A DNA stretch of 64,000 nucleotides from Streptomyces sp. TSRI0281 (GCF_001905125.1 NZ_LWLE01000012.1:128759-192758); one strand, 5' to 3'; shown: positions 8,874-17,553, counted from the stretch's first letter. A program made the numbers and translations. Notes: generated by a model not told the origin, from the letters alone.

Positions 8874-9983
8874 ATGACGTCCCAGCAGGAAACGTCCGTG
8901 AATCCCCTCGTCGTCCCGTTCGAGGCCGGTACCTCGCCGACCCCGCTGGGACGACTCGGACACCACGAGGTGCTGGAGCGCTGGCACGCGGTCGACCGCA
9001 CCGCCCACGCCCCCCACCTCGTGGCCGTTCCGGGTGAGGACGGCGAGGACTGGACCGCTGCCGCGCTCGTGACGGCACGCCCGCACACGGCCTATCTGAA
9101 GATCGTCGACGCCATCGGTGACATCCCGGCAGCCGTCACCGCCGTCGTCGCCCACGCACGCGACCGGGAGCTTGCGCAGGTCAAGTGGGAAGGATGGACG
9201 GCAAGTCCCGAGGACGCCGCTGCCGCCGGCTTCGCCGCGTTGAGTCCTCCGCTCGCGCAACCGGAGGACGTTGCGGGGCCCGCGGCCGGTTACGTTCGCT
9301 GGCTGCACGACAGCACGGTGACCGAGCCTCCGTACTACGGGCAGACCACGCACTTCACGTGCGGCGCCGTCACCGCCCTGGTCGCCCAGGTGCATGCGGG
9401 GGTGCTGTCGCGGGAGGAGTTCGACCGCCGGGCGGAGCTGACGCTGTGGCGCGACGCGACCAACTTCCCCGCATGCGAGCCCGTGGGACTGGGCGTGGCC
9501 GTACGCCGGGCATGGCCGTCGTCCCCCGTCGCGGTCCACCTCGACGTGGACCGGCCCGTCCTGCTGGACCACCTTTCGGAGAACGAGCAGGAGTGGCGTG
9601 CCCACCTCCAGCGCATGTCGCGTGCGGACGCCGGACGGATCGGCGTACCGATCGCCCCGCACCGTCTCTCCACGGCCGCGATCCGCTCCGCGGTCGGCCG
9701 ACGGGAGCATGTGCTGCTCCTGGTCTCGCTGGCCGGGATGCAGGGGTTCGACGTACCGCACTGGGTGCTCTGTCACGGCGTTGTGCCCGGCGCCGTCGTC
9801 GTCGAGGACCCGTGGGCCAACGCGGCGACGGGGGACACCTGGGTCGATGCCCATCTGCTGCCCGTCCCCGATCGGTCGCTGGACACGATGTCGGCCGTCT
9901 CCGCGGACGGCTTCAGCGGTGCCGTGACCATCGGCCGCCCGCGGCGGAGCGGTGAGCCGTCCTCTGAACCGGCCGACGAGTAG
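8874..9983 (+). CDS. C39-peptidase-like cysteine protease family protein
   Basis: A 369-residue protein with no signal peptide. From about residue 155 it has the papain-like C39 layout: YYGQTTHFTCGAVTA gives the oxyanion Gln and nucleophile Cys, HWVLCHGV gives the His, and VVVEDPWA the Asp/Asn position. The first 150 residues are not recognised. Homologues annotated as C39-family peptidases are known beside iron-uptake genes in Streptomyces, but the substrate is unknown. It is not fused to an ABC transporter, so it is not a bacteriocin exporter of the usual type. ATG 8874 follows CAGGAGTACCGAT, a good ribosome binding site. Confidence 0.7.
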   Translation: MTSQQETSVNPLVVPFEAGTSPTPLGRLGHHEVLERWHAVDRTAHAPHLVAVPGEDGEDWTAAALVTARPHTAYLKIVDAIGDIPAAVTAVVAHARDRELAQVKWEGWTASPEDAAAAGFAALSPPLAQPEDVAGPAAGYVRWLHDSTVTEPPYYGQTTHFTCGAVTALVAQVHAGVLSREEFDRRAELTLWRDATNFPACEPVGLGVAVRRAWPSSPVAVHLDVDRPVLLDHLSENEQEWRAHLQRMSRADAGRIGVPIAPHRLSTAAIRSAVGRREHVLLLVSLAGMQGFDVPHWVLCHGVVPGAVVVEDPWANAATGDTWVDAHLLPVPDRSLDTMSAVSADGFSGAVTIGRPRRSGEPSSEPADE

Positions 9984-10061
9984 CCCCCTCGGGGCCGGCA
10001 TCCCACCCGGCATCAGCGGCGCTGGGTTCGTCGGTTCTCGGCGGGCCCTCGGTGAGACCGG

Positions 10062-10067
10062 TAGGTT
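10062..10067 (+). promoter_or_regulatory. -10 box (TAGGTT) before a probable leaderless hydrolase gene
   Basis: TAGGTT matches TANNNT and ends 7 nt before GTG 10075, with no Shine-Dalgarno sequence between. The spacing fits a leaderless transcript. No convincing -35 is seen. Confidence 0.4.
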
Positions 10068-10074
10068 TGCCGAG

Positions 10075-10959
10075 GTGACTTCGATGGAGGCGCAGGGGCT
10101 GGTGCCGATGACCGACGGGGCGCAGTTGCGCTGGGTGGCGTCGGGGGATACGACTCGGCGGCCGGCTGTGGTCATGCTTCATGGCGGTCCGGGTCTGCCG
10201 GACTATCTGGGCGATGTCGCCCCCATGGTCGCGGACCTTGCGCCGGTGTACCGGTATGACCAGCGTGGTACGGGCCGGTCCCCGTGGCGGGGCCCTCATT
10301 CCCTTGCCCGGCATGTCGAGGATCTCGCCGAGCTGCTCGACGCATGGGACGTGCCCGAGGCCGTGTTGATCGGGCACTCCTACGGCACCGATCTGGCGAG
10401 CCGGTTCTGCCTGGCGCACTCGGACCGGGTTGCCGCGATGCTCCTGATGTGCGGACCCTTCGTCGGTGATTGGCGTACGGGGGAACAGGCGGAGCGAGGC
10501 CGCCGCATGTCCGTAGCGCAGCAGGAACGGCTCCACGAGTTGGAGGAGTTGCCGCACCGCACGGAGGAGCAGGAAGTCGAACTGCTCACGCTGGCCTGGT
10601 TCACCGACCACGCCGACCTCGAACGCGGGTGGCACTGGGCAGCCCAGGGCGCCCGGCGGCGTCGCCCGGTCAACTGGGCCATGAACGGCGAACTCGGCAG
10701 GGAAGGGCGCGCGGACCCGCTCGACGAGCGCCTTGCCGAGCTGCGCGCGTGCTTGCCCGCACGGGCGGAGCTCCTCGGTGGACGCGGCGATCCCCGCCCT
10801 CTGGCGGCACTCGAATCGCTCGCGCTCCGCCTCGCTCTTGCGCTGACGCGGATCGAGGGCGCAGGACACGAACCCTGGTTGGAGCAGCCCGAGGCTGTCC
10901 GCGCGCACCTGCGGCGATTCGTGCGGGGCGCCGTCGGCGCACAGGGCTTCGACGGGTGA
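10075..10959 (+). CDS. Alpha/beta hydrolase, proline iminopeptidase-like (S33)
   Basis: A cytoplasmic hydrolase of 294 residues from GTG 10075 (or 291 from ATG 10084). It shows the S33 signature HGGPG (oxyanion region), DQRGTGRS, the nucleophile elbow GHSYGT, a helical lid rich in charged residues, and a C-terminal catalytic His in GAGHEPWLEQPE; the acid is probably the Asp in GGRGDPRPL. The HGGPG/DQRGTGRS pair is typical of prolyl aminopeptidases and related peptidases, but many members have other substrates. The leaderless GTG start is preferred because of the -10 box just upstream. Confidence 0.82.
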   Translation: MTSMEAQGLVPMTDGAQLRWVASGDTTRRPAVVMLHGGPGLPDYLGDVAPMVADLAPVYRYDQRGTGRSPWRGPHSLARHVEDLAELLDAWDVPEAVLIGHSYGTDLASRFCLAHSDRVAAMLLMCGPFVGDWRTGEQAERGRRMSVAQQERLHELEELPHRTEEQEVELLTLAWFTDHADLERGWHWAAQGARRRRPVNWAMNGELGREGRADPLDERLAELRACLPARAELLGGRGDPRPLAALESLALRLALALTRIEGAGHEPWLEQPEAVRAHLRRFVRGAVGAQGFDG

Positions 10960-10960
10960 C

Positions 10961-11182
10961 GGCTTCCGCTGGTGGCGGCTGCGGGACCTCGCCGACTACC
11001 GAGGTTCCGACACCTCCGACGCGTGGGACCACCACGTCGACGGCGGCGGAGACGACGCCGGCCTCGTCTTCGCCTGCCGGTTCCTGCCCCTTCCCCTGAA
11101 GCAGTCCCTGGCCGACGATCAAGACGTATGGCGGGGCCACATCGATCCGCGCTGGACCACCGTGACCGGCGACGGTCGGTAG
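10961..11182 (+). pseudogene. Startless coding remnant downstream of the hydrolase
   Basis: In the frame ending at TAG 11180-11182 the text reads like genuine protein (GFRWWRLRDLADYRGSD ... WDHHVDGGGDDAGLVFACRF ... WRGHIDPRWTTVTGDGR), with aromatic-rich, non-random composition. No in-frame ATG or GTG with a ribosome binding site precedes it, and the frame runs back into the hydrolase gene. It is therefore called a fragment. The family is not recognised. Confidence 0.4.
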
Positions 11183-11237
11183 TCGGAAAGCCGGGCCCGT
11201 CCGCTGAACACGCGACACCTCGACTTGCGAGCCCACT

Positions 11238-11669
11238 GTGGTTCCGGCGTTTTGCCGCACTTCCACGCCTGGTGGCGCTCGGTCGGAGAAGCCCCGAGGC
11301 GCTCAGTCTGCTGATGGGCAGTACCACTGGAGTGCCGTACTTGGAGACTTCACGGACGACTTCTACGACCTGTGCTGCCCTCACTGCGCCGTCGAGGTGA
11401 CCGTTGCCATCGGCAACTACGGGCGGTACTCGGCAATCCGGGACTGGCAGGCCGGCGACAGAGAAAGACGCGACCTGAAGCCCACGTCCCCCGGAGCCCT
11501 CGTCGGCACCGGACGATGGATGTACGACCCGGCCGTCCGTGACGGCCATGACTGGCTCGCCAACGGTCTCACCTACCTTTTTGGGCGAGCCGAGTGCCCG
11601 AGGTGTGCCAGCACATTCGTCATCGCGGTGGAGTACACAGCCGCAAACCTCCCGTTTCCGGGGGCCTGA
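11238..11669 (+). pseudogene. C-terminal remnant of a conserved hypothetical protein with CxxC pairs
   Basis: From about 11310 the frame encodes convincing protein: HWSAVLGDFTDDFYDLCCPHC, VAIGNYGRYSAIRDW, GTGRWMYDPAVRDGHDWLA, YLFGRAECPRCASTF. CCPHC and CPRC could bind zinc. Similar C-termini occur in larger Streptomyces proteins of unknown function, where about 200 residues precede this part. Upstream of 11310 the coding character stops, so the N-terminal part is lost or frameshifted; the ATG at 11238 is only formal. It may derive from the same ancestral gene as the fragment at 10961-11182. Confidence 0.5.
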
Positions 11670-12007
11670 CCGTCAACAGGGCCTGCGGAGCATGGTTTTC
11701 ACAGGTCTCAGCGTTACTGCTCCAGAGAAGTTGAGCCGGAACCCGAGAAGTAGCAGCAGGGGAGCTGTCGGTGCCGGCTTCCTGTCTCCCCGGCGCCGGG
11801 CCGCCGAGGCCATCAGACGGTCCGGCCCGACGACGGTGGAGACCTCTGCAGCGCACACCGGGACCGCAAACCACCTGGAGTCCGCGTCCACTGGCAGATT
11901 TGTTCGACAACTACTGGCAGGTCGACGGTGTTCCCTGGTCTGCTAGGGCGTCGATTCGGTCGGGGCGGGCGACGGTACGGGCCCGTGGATGCTGAGGTGG
12001 TCCGGAG
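11670..12007. other. Intergenic stretch without a recognisable gene
   Basis: About 340 bp between the remnant and the tectonin-like protein. GC content is lower than in neighbouring genes and no open frame has both a start signal and protein-like composition. I see no clear promoter or repeat in it. Confidence 0.45.
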
Positions 12008-14044
12008 ATGGGCAAGGCGGGACGTCGGCAAGGGGAGCCAAAAGGGGAGACGGCCGAGGCGAACGCACTGGCGGTCTTCCTGCGGAACATCACGCAAGGA
12101 CGTACGGTCCGGGACCTCGCCAAGAGCTACGGGGCCGGCAGGACCAGCTGGAGCGACTACCGCTCCGGGGCAAAGATCGCTCCGCTGGAGCTGCTGGAAC
12201 GGGTAGCGTCCGGCCGAGTCCGCGACGACCGAGGCCGCGCCGAGCTGCTTGCCCGGGCCAGGCGGCTGCACGCCGCTGCTTGTGCGGCTGAGGAGGGCAA
12301 GGGGCAGGCGGCGAAGGGCGCCTCGGCGAGCGGCGAAGCACTTGAGCCGATGCGGGAGGCCAAGCGGATCGCCGAGGCGCGCCTGGCCGAATCCGAGAGG
12401 GCGGTGCGCAGCCTGCTGGGGGTGACGGCACGGCTGCAGAGCGAGTTGGACGACGCACTCCGGCGGTCGGGCGGCGGGACCGCGGTGGGCTGGGATCCGC
12501 CCACAGGGGCGGCCCCTGTACCTTCGGCACGGACCCGGCCGGGTGCAGCGGACGGCGAACTCGTACGGCCGTCCCAGGAGCGTGCCGTCGCCCGAGAGGA
12601 GAGGGACGCACTCGCGTCCCCGGCAGCCGGGGAACGGTGCGGCGACCAGCAGCCGGACGCACAGGATGAAGCGGGCGGAATTCCGCCCGGAGCGGAGCTC
12701 GTCCTGCGAGATTGGTATCTGCCCGCGACACGAGACCTCGAAGTGCCTCTCATCCCGGTCGGTGCCGACGTGGGGGTCGGGCGTACGGGCTTGCCCCGGC
12801 TTCGTACCACGGCCGGAGTGATCGCGGCCAGGGAGACGAGGGTCGTCTCCGGACGTGTGGTGCACCGGGCGGACGACGCGTCCGGCGGACCGGGACGTTC
12901 GCCCGTCGCACTGCGACGCGCACTGGCTCGTCTCCCGTTGGCCCCGGGGTGTCGGTGGTGCGTCCTGTTCATGGTCTGCGTGGGTTTGGTCCTCGGAGCG
13001 GCGGCAACGGCGCTGGAACCGATGCCGTCCGCCCTCCGCGCCGGGTCCGGGGCCCCCTACCGGTCCGGCCGTGTCCCGCAGATGGCGCCGCAGAAGCGCG
13101 CCATCGGCTCCTCGCCGCGGCCCCCCGTGGCGACCCCGAGCCGATTACCACCGGGAACGGCCCCCTCTTCCGGCGCTCCCGTGCACCCGTCCACACCTGC
13201 GCCGAGCCGGTTCGCTCCCGAGGCGATGCCGTCGTCCACGGCGCCGCGGCCCGCCGAGATCCCGGCGCCGTCGGGCAGCGGCGTCTACGCCGTGGCGGAG
13301 GACGGCCGAGCGATCGTTCAGTGGAGCGGCGCGGATGCCGTATGGGTGAAAATCGGCGGTCCGGCCAAGGATTTGTACGCAGGCCCGGCAGGAGTCTTCG
13401 CCACCGACCCGGAGACGGGCGAACTGCGTGGGTACAGCGGTGTGCCCGGGGCCTGGGCGCCAGTCAGCGCGAGGGCCGCCGCCTTCGCGATGAGCGGCAC
13501 GCAGTTGTACCGGCTGGCCGCGGACCGCGAAGCCGTCCACAGATGGAACCGGGCCCGTGGGACGTGGACGCGGATCGGCGGACCGGCGGGGCGACTGTAC
13601 GGCGGCGGGGCCGGGCTGTTCGCGACCGATCCCGTCGACGGCCGGATCTTCGCGTACGGAGGGAAGGCCGACGTCTGGTTCTGCGCCGGAACGGCCGGCG
13701 CCGACTTCGCCGTGAGCGGGGACCATCTGTACGGGCTCAGTCCCGAACGCAGCGCGGTGATGCGCTGGAGCGGCAAGGCCGGCGTCTGGAGCGCGATCGG
13801 CGGACCGGCAGGCGATCTCTTCGCCGGCCGCTCGGACCTGTATGCCACCAACGACGCCGACGGTGGACTTTGGCGATACCGGGCGGGCGGTTGGTCGCGC
13901 GTCGGCGATGCCGGAGCCGCATACGGGACTCGCGGGGACCATCTCTACCGGTTGGACCGTGATCGCGCGGCGGTCCGGGAATGGGACGGGACGGAATGGC
14001 GACGCATCGGGGGGCGCGTCCGCACACTCGTGGTCGCCGAGTAA
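12008..14044 (+). CDS. Membrane-anchored HTH protein with tectonin-like repeat domain
   Basis: A 678-residue three-part protein. Residues about 15-55 form a helix-turn-helix-like segment (FLRNITQGRTVRDLAKSYGA, RTSWSDYRSG) of the type found at the start of Streptomyces signalling proteins, followed by an Ala/Glu-rich helical stretch (95-150). A single membrane helix lies at about 317-336 (CVLFMVCVGLVLGAAATAL). After a Pro/Ser/Thr-rich linker, residues 425-678 contain three full and one partial repeat of about 84 residues with the pattern AVxRWSG...W..IGGPA..LY.G..GLFATDP..G, resembling tectonin/beta-propeller repeats. The likely topology is HTH in the cytoplasm and propeller outside. GGAG lies very close to ATG 12008, so the exact start is uncertain. 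Confidence 0.7.
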   Translation: MGKAGRRQGEPKGETAEANALAVFLRNITQGRTVRDLAKSYGAGRTSWSDYRSGAKIAPLELLERVASGRVRDDRGRAELLARARRLHAAACAAEEGKGQAAKGASASGEALEPMREAKRIAEARLAESERAVRSLLGVTARLQSELDDALRRSGGGTAVGWDPPTGAAPVPSARTRPGAADGELVRPSQERAVAREERDALASPAAGERCGDQQPDAQDEAGGIPPGAELVLRDWYLPATRDLEVPLIPVGADVGVGRTGLPRLRTTAGVIAARETRVVSGRVVHRADDASGGPGRSPVALRRALARLPLAPGCRWCVLFMVCVGLVLGAAATALEPMPSALRAGSGAPYRSGRVPQMAPQKRAIGSSPRPPVATPSRLPPGTAPSSGAPVHPSTPAPSRFAPEAMPSSTAPRPAEIPAPSGSGVYAVAEDGRAIVQWSGADAVWVKIGGPAKDLYAGPAGVFATDPETGELRGYSGVPGAWAPVSARAAAFAMSGTQLYRLAADREAVHRWNRARGTWTRIGGPAGRLYGGGAGLFATDPVDGRIFAYGGKADVWFCAGTAGADFAVSGDHLYGLSPERSAVMRWSGKAGVWSAIGGPAGDLFAGRSDLYATNDADGGLWRYRAGGWSRVGDAGAAYGTRGDHLYRLDRDRAAVREWDGTEWRRIGGRVRTLVVAE

Positions 14045-14122
14045 CGCCTCGTGGCCGAACGATTCTCCCCAGAGCCGGGGGCGACGCCGGTTCGGCGGAG
14101 TCCTGTCCGTCCACGCCTCCCC

Positions 14123-15961
14123 TCACACCCGGGGCCGCTCCCGGCGCTCCGGCCGGAGCAGCGCGGCGTAGCGGCCCGAGTGTGCCAGAAGATCGGCGTG
14201 AGAACCGTGCTCCACGATCCGCCCGCGCTCCAGCACGATGATCCGGTCGGCGTTCACCACAGTGGAGAGGCGGTGGGTGATGGTGATTGTGGTGCGTCCA
14301 CCGGACATCTTCGCCAACGCGCGTTGGACGCGCCGCTCGGTGTGGACATCGAGCGCGCTGGTGGCTTCGTCCAGGACGAGGACCGGTGGATCGCGCAGCA
14401 CTGTCCTGGCGATGGCCAGGCGCTGCTTCTCCCCTCCGGAGAATCGGTACCCCCGTTCCCCGACGATCGTCCGGTACCCCTCGGGAAGACTGCGGATGAG
14501 GTCGTGGATATGGGCCGCTTTGGCCGCGGCGACCAGTTCGCCGTCCGTCGCGCCCGCCTTCGCGAAACGGAGGTTGTCGGCGATGGTGGTGTGGAACAGG
14601 TACGTGTCCTGCGACACCAGGCCGACCGTGGCCGCGAGGGTCTCGAAACTGAGGTCCCGTACATCGACCCCGTCGATGGTGACCGTGCCGCTGGTCGGGT
14701 CGCACAGCCGCGTGATCAGATATCCCAGGGTCGTCTTCCCAGCTCCAGTCGTTCCCACGACCGCGAGGTGTTCACCGGGGGCGATGTCCACGTCGATCCC
14801 TGACAGCCCTGTCGCCGATCCGGGGTAGTGGAAGTGCACTCCTCGCAGTTCGACCCTGCCCTTCGGGTGAGGGAGCGGCGTCGGGGCGGCCGGTTCGGGG
14901 ACGCCCACGGGAAGGTCGAGATACTCGAAGACCCGGTCGAACAGGGCCATGGAACTCTGTAGGGAGATGCCCACCCGCAGGAGGGAGACCGCAGGGCCGA
15001 ACAGACCCTGCTGGAGTGACGTGAAGGCGATGAGTGTGCCGATGGAGACCGGGTCCTGGCTCTGGTGACCGATGACTCCCGCCGCCCAGTAGATGATGAC
15101 GGGCATCGTCCCCATGATGATCGCGATCGTCGACTGCCTCCATCGGCCCACCATCGTCGAACGGACGGCGAGATCCGTCAGAGCCCGGGAGTTCGCGGCG
15201 AATTCGGCGTTCAACGTACTGGTCCGGCCCATCGTCCGGCCGAGGAGGAAGCCGCTGACCGACAGCGACTCCTCCACCAGGGCCGACATCACAGCCAGTT
15301 TGCGCTGGTACTCCATGACTATCCCGCGGCGCTCGGCCCCGACCTTGCGGCTGATCCATACGAACAGCGGAAGTATGGCGAGAGAAAGAACAGTGAGTTC
15401 CGGGTCCAGGGCGAGCATCGCGACCAGGCTGGCCATAACCGTGGTGACGCTGCCGACGACCACCGTGGCGGTGCTCGTGACCGTCGCCTGCATACTTCCG
15501 ATGTCGTTGGAGATCCGGGACTGGATCTCGCCGGTGCGGGCGGTCGTGAAAAACGCCAGCGACATTCGCTGGAGGTGGTTGTAGACGCTGATACGAAGGT
15601 CCTGCATCACCCGCTGTCCCAGGACCACGGTCAGATACGACTGGAGTACGCCGAGCCCGGTACTCACGACCACGGCTCCGGCCATCCCCGCTGACAGAGC
15701 GGTGAGCAGGCCGGTGCGTGCCTGTGGCAGGGCCACGTCCACTATCTCGCGCAGCAGGAAGGGGAGAGCCATCGACACCAGGGACGCTCCCACGATCAGG
15801 AGCATCAGCGCGGCGAGGCGTCCGCGGTATGGCAGGAAGAGCCTCAGCACCCTGCGTAGCCCCACCCCCTGCGGGTCTTTCTGCTCGGCGGTCAAGCGCG
15901 TCTCCCCTCCGGACTCCCGGACGTCCGGTGGCCCCGTCAGCGCTGCATCCGACGAGGCCAC
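14123..15961 (-). CDS. ABC exporter (fused membrane and ATPase), peptide locus
   Basis: A 612-residue half-transporter. Residues 35-330 form a six-helix exporter domain (LMLLIVGASLVSMALPFLL, the coupling phrase FFTTARTGEIQSRISNDIG) and residues 370-600 the ATPase: Walker A VGTTGAGKTT, Q-loop VGLVSQDTYLFH, signature FSGGEKQRLAIAR, Walker B VLVLDEATSALD, H-loop TITHRLS. No C39 peptidase domain precedes the membrane part. It is the last gene of a minus-strand trio, 37 bp after the JmjC oxygenase gene, so it probably exports the modified peptide or confers self-protection. The start is a GTG with a weak ribosome binding site; a nearby start is possible. Confidence 0.88.
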   Translation of the reverse strand: MASSDAALTGPPDVRESGGETRLTAEQKDPQGVGLRRVLRLFLPYRGRLAALMLLIVGASLVSMALPFLLREIVDVALPQARTGLLTALSAGMAGAVVVSTGLGVLQSYLTVVLGQRVMQDLRISVYNHLQRMSLAFFTTARTGEIQSRISNDIGSMQATVTSTATVVVGSVTTVMASLVAMLALDPELTVLSLAILPLFVWISRKVGAERRGIVMEYQRKLAVMSALVEESLSVSGFLLGRTMGRTSTLNAEFAANSRALTDLAVRSTMVGRWRQSTIAIIMGTMPVIIYWAAGVIGHQSQDPVSIGTLIAFTSLQQGLFGPAVSLLRVGISLQSSMALFDRVFEYLDLPVGVPEPAAPTPLPHPKGRVELRGVHFHYPGSATGLSGIDVDIAPGEHLAVVGTTGAGKTTLGYLITRLCDPTSGTVTIDGVDVRDLSFETLAATVGLVSQDTYLFHTTIADNLRFAKAGATDGELVAAAKAAHIHDLIRSLPEGYRTIVGERGYRFSGGEKQRLAIARTVLRDPPVLVLDEATSALDVHTERRVQRALAKMSGGRTTITITHRLSTVVNADRIIVLERGRIVEHGSHADLLAHSGRYAALLRPERRERPRV

Positions 15962-15998
15962 CGGTCCGGCATGATCACTTGCTGACGGGCGCCGCAGG

Positions 15999-17261
15999 TC
16001 AGCTCAGCGTCAGAAAACCTTCCCGTACGAGTGCCTGGACGAGCACCAGCCTGCCGGGCTCGTCCAACAGGCCCGGAACCGACCGCGGTGTGAACGATGG
16101 CTCGCCTCCCGTGGCCACGTACCGGACTTCGTCCGACACATGGACGGGGAACGCGACCGTCTTGTTATGGAACCGGAGTTCGATCCTCTCGGGTTTTGCC
16201 TCGATACCCCAACGAATACCGGGCTGACGTCGCACAGGCGTGTCGAGGCCGATGGACGCGACGCCTTCCAGGTCGGTCAAGTGGTGCCGCAGCCGTGGCG
16301 TTGCCAAGGACACCGCACGCTTCACCGCTCCGGCGGTCATCGATGCCGGAGACAGCCTGGAGGTCAGCGATGCGAGAAGGTCCGTCAGGGTCTCCTCGGT
16401 CTCCTTCTGTGCTTGCGCGTCATTGGCGAATCCCATGGGCAGCCCGGTGCGGAATCGCACGTCGTCGCCGAGAACCGCGTTGACGGCCTCCTGGATCACC
16501 GCGTTCCACAGGAGCGGACGAAATCCCACGGTGATGTGGACCGATGCCGAGTCCGTCGAGGTCGCCGCGTGGACGGTTCCCCTCGGGAGATAGAGCACAT
16601 CGCCCGGCTTCAGGTCTATTTCTTGCTCCACCTCACGCTCGAAGACCTTCGAGTGGTCGAAGGGCTGGTCTCGGAGAGGCAGCTCGTGCGCCGTTCCGTA
16701 GAGGTTCCAGCGTTTCACCCCGTGTACCTGTAGAATGCAGACATCATGGGTGTCGTAGTGCGGGCTGAGTCCCTGGGCGCCACCACCCGGGGTGAGATAC
16801 ACATTCGTCTGCACGCGCGTGCTGGTTTCCGCGCTGAGTTCGGCAGACAGTCGTGACAGCGGCTCCCATCGCTGCTCCAGGGCGTTCAGCGCAATTGTGG
16901 ATCCCGTCCGGTAGAGCTGGTAGAGCGTTTCGAGGACCGTGACCCGGCCGTTCTGTCCGCTCAGGTGCTCCAGCTCGGAGACCGGCATCTCCTTACCCTC
17001 GGTCAGGACCCTTATGCCATCGAGATTCACGCCCGCGGAGAACAGCAACAGGTCCACGTCGTCCAGTGTCAAGAGGTCCGAGAAACAGCCGGGGTCCTCG
17101 CGCTGGACCAGAAGAACCTGTTTCTCCCAGTACTTGTCCCGAAAGGATTCTTTTTCCAGCGGGTCAATGATCCGAGAGAGACCGAAGAGGCCTCGCTCCT
17201 CGGTTCCCGGAACGGCCCGAGGCCCGGACTCGACCTCATGCCGGCTGGCAGGAATTGTCAT
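15999..17261 (-). CDS. JmjC/cupin-fold Fe(II)/2-oxoglutarate oxygenase, putative peptide hydroxylase
   Basis: A 420-residue protein of the cupin_4 / JmjC ribosomal-oxygenase type (relatives hydroxylate Arg or His side chains in proteins). The iron triad is visible: His and Asp in HYDTHD (His about residue 167) and the distal His in RGTVHAAT (about 231). Family phrases include YWEKQVLLVQRE near the start, LQVHGVKRWNLYG and LKPGDVLYLPRGTVHA. A C-terminal winged-helix-like part follows (VRREGFLTLS end). ATG 17261 is chosen because AAGGAGAG lies upstream; the frame extends further but runs into the precursor gene. It lies 50 bp after the small acidic peptide gene, so that peptide is the probable substrate. 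Confidence 0.85.
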   Translation of the reverse strand: MTIPASRHEVESGPRAVPGTEERGLFGLSRIIDPLEKESFRDKYWEKQVLLVQREDPGCFSDLLTLDDVDLLLFSAGVNLDGIRVLTEGKEMPVSELEHLSGQNGRVTVLETLYQLYRTGSTIALNALEQRWEPLSRLSAELSAETSTRVQTNVYLTPGGGAQGLSPHYDTHDVCILQVHGVKRWNLYGTAHELPLRDQPFDHSKVFEREVEQEIDLKPGDVLYLPRGTVHAATSTDSASVHITVGFRPLLWNAVIQEAVNAVLGDDVRFRTGLPMGFANDAQAQKETEETLTDLLASLTSRLSPASMTAGAVKRAVSLATPRLRHHLTDLEGVASIGLDTPVRRQPGIRWGIEAKPERIELRFHNKTVAFPVHVSDEVRYVATGGEPSFTPRSVPGLLDEPGRLVLVQALVREGFLTLS

Positions 17262-17311
17262 CTGCTTCTGACTCTCCTTGCTGAATTGGCGCACAGCTCG
17301 AAGGGGATGGA

Positions 17312-17485
17312 CTAGTCCTCGTCGTCGACGTAGATGTTGTCGATGTACTGGTTGAACACGTCCTTCTTGCCGGAATCGTTGGTGTCGTTGTCGTCGTGGT
17401 TCCCCTTGCTGGGGTCGTGCCGCGCGAGTTCGAGGCCCTCGGGCCTGACGACCGTAATGTCCTCGGGGTTGAGTGAGTTCGTCAT
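17312..17485 (-). CDS. Putative RiPP precursor peptide (57 residues, acidic C-terminus)
   Basis: A small peptide beginning MTNSLNPEDITVVRP and ending in an acidic tail, DVFNQYIDNIYVDDED. The middle is Asp/Asn-rich (GNHDDNDTNDSGKKD). It has no signal peptide, no Cys and no membrane segment. Its position as first gene before a JmjC oxygenase and an exporter, its size, and the contrast between a leader-like N-terminal half and a Tyr/Asp/Asn-rich end fit a ribosomally made precursor. Several Asp, Asn and Tyr residues could be hydroxylated. A GTG start at 17536 would add 17 residues but has no better ribosome binding site. No known precursor family is recognised. Confidence 0.65.
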   Translation of the reverse strand: MTNSLNPEDITVVRPEGLELARHDPSKGNHDDNDTNDSGKKDVFNQYIDNIYVDDED

Positions 17486-17553
17486 CACGTTCCCGTTCTG
17501 TAGTGACGTGGTCCGCGGATTCGGTACGAGAACCACCGTGCGGCCGACGCCGA

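Noticed and set aside
8874..9983. C39-like protein as the leader peptidase of the peptide operon
   Set aside because: It lies 4-8 kb away in the iron locus on the other strand with a different promoter; nothing links it to the exporter.
17312..17485. Precursor as an antitoxin or anti-sigma-like acidic protein
   Set aside because: No toxin or sigma partner adjoins it, while a modifying oxygenase and an exporter follow in the same operon; kept only as a fallback.
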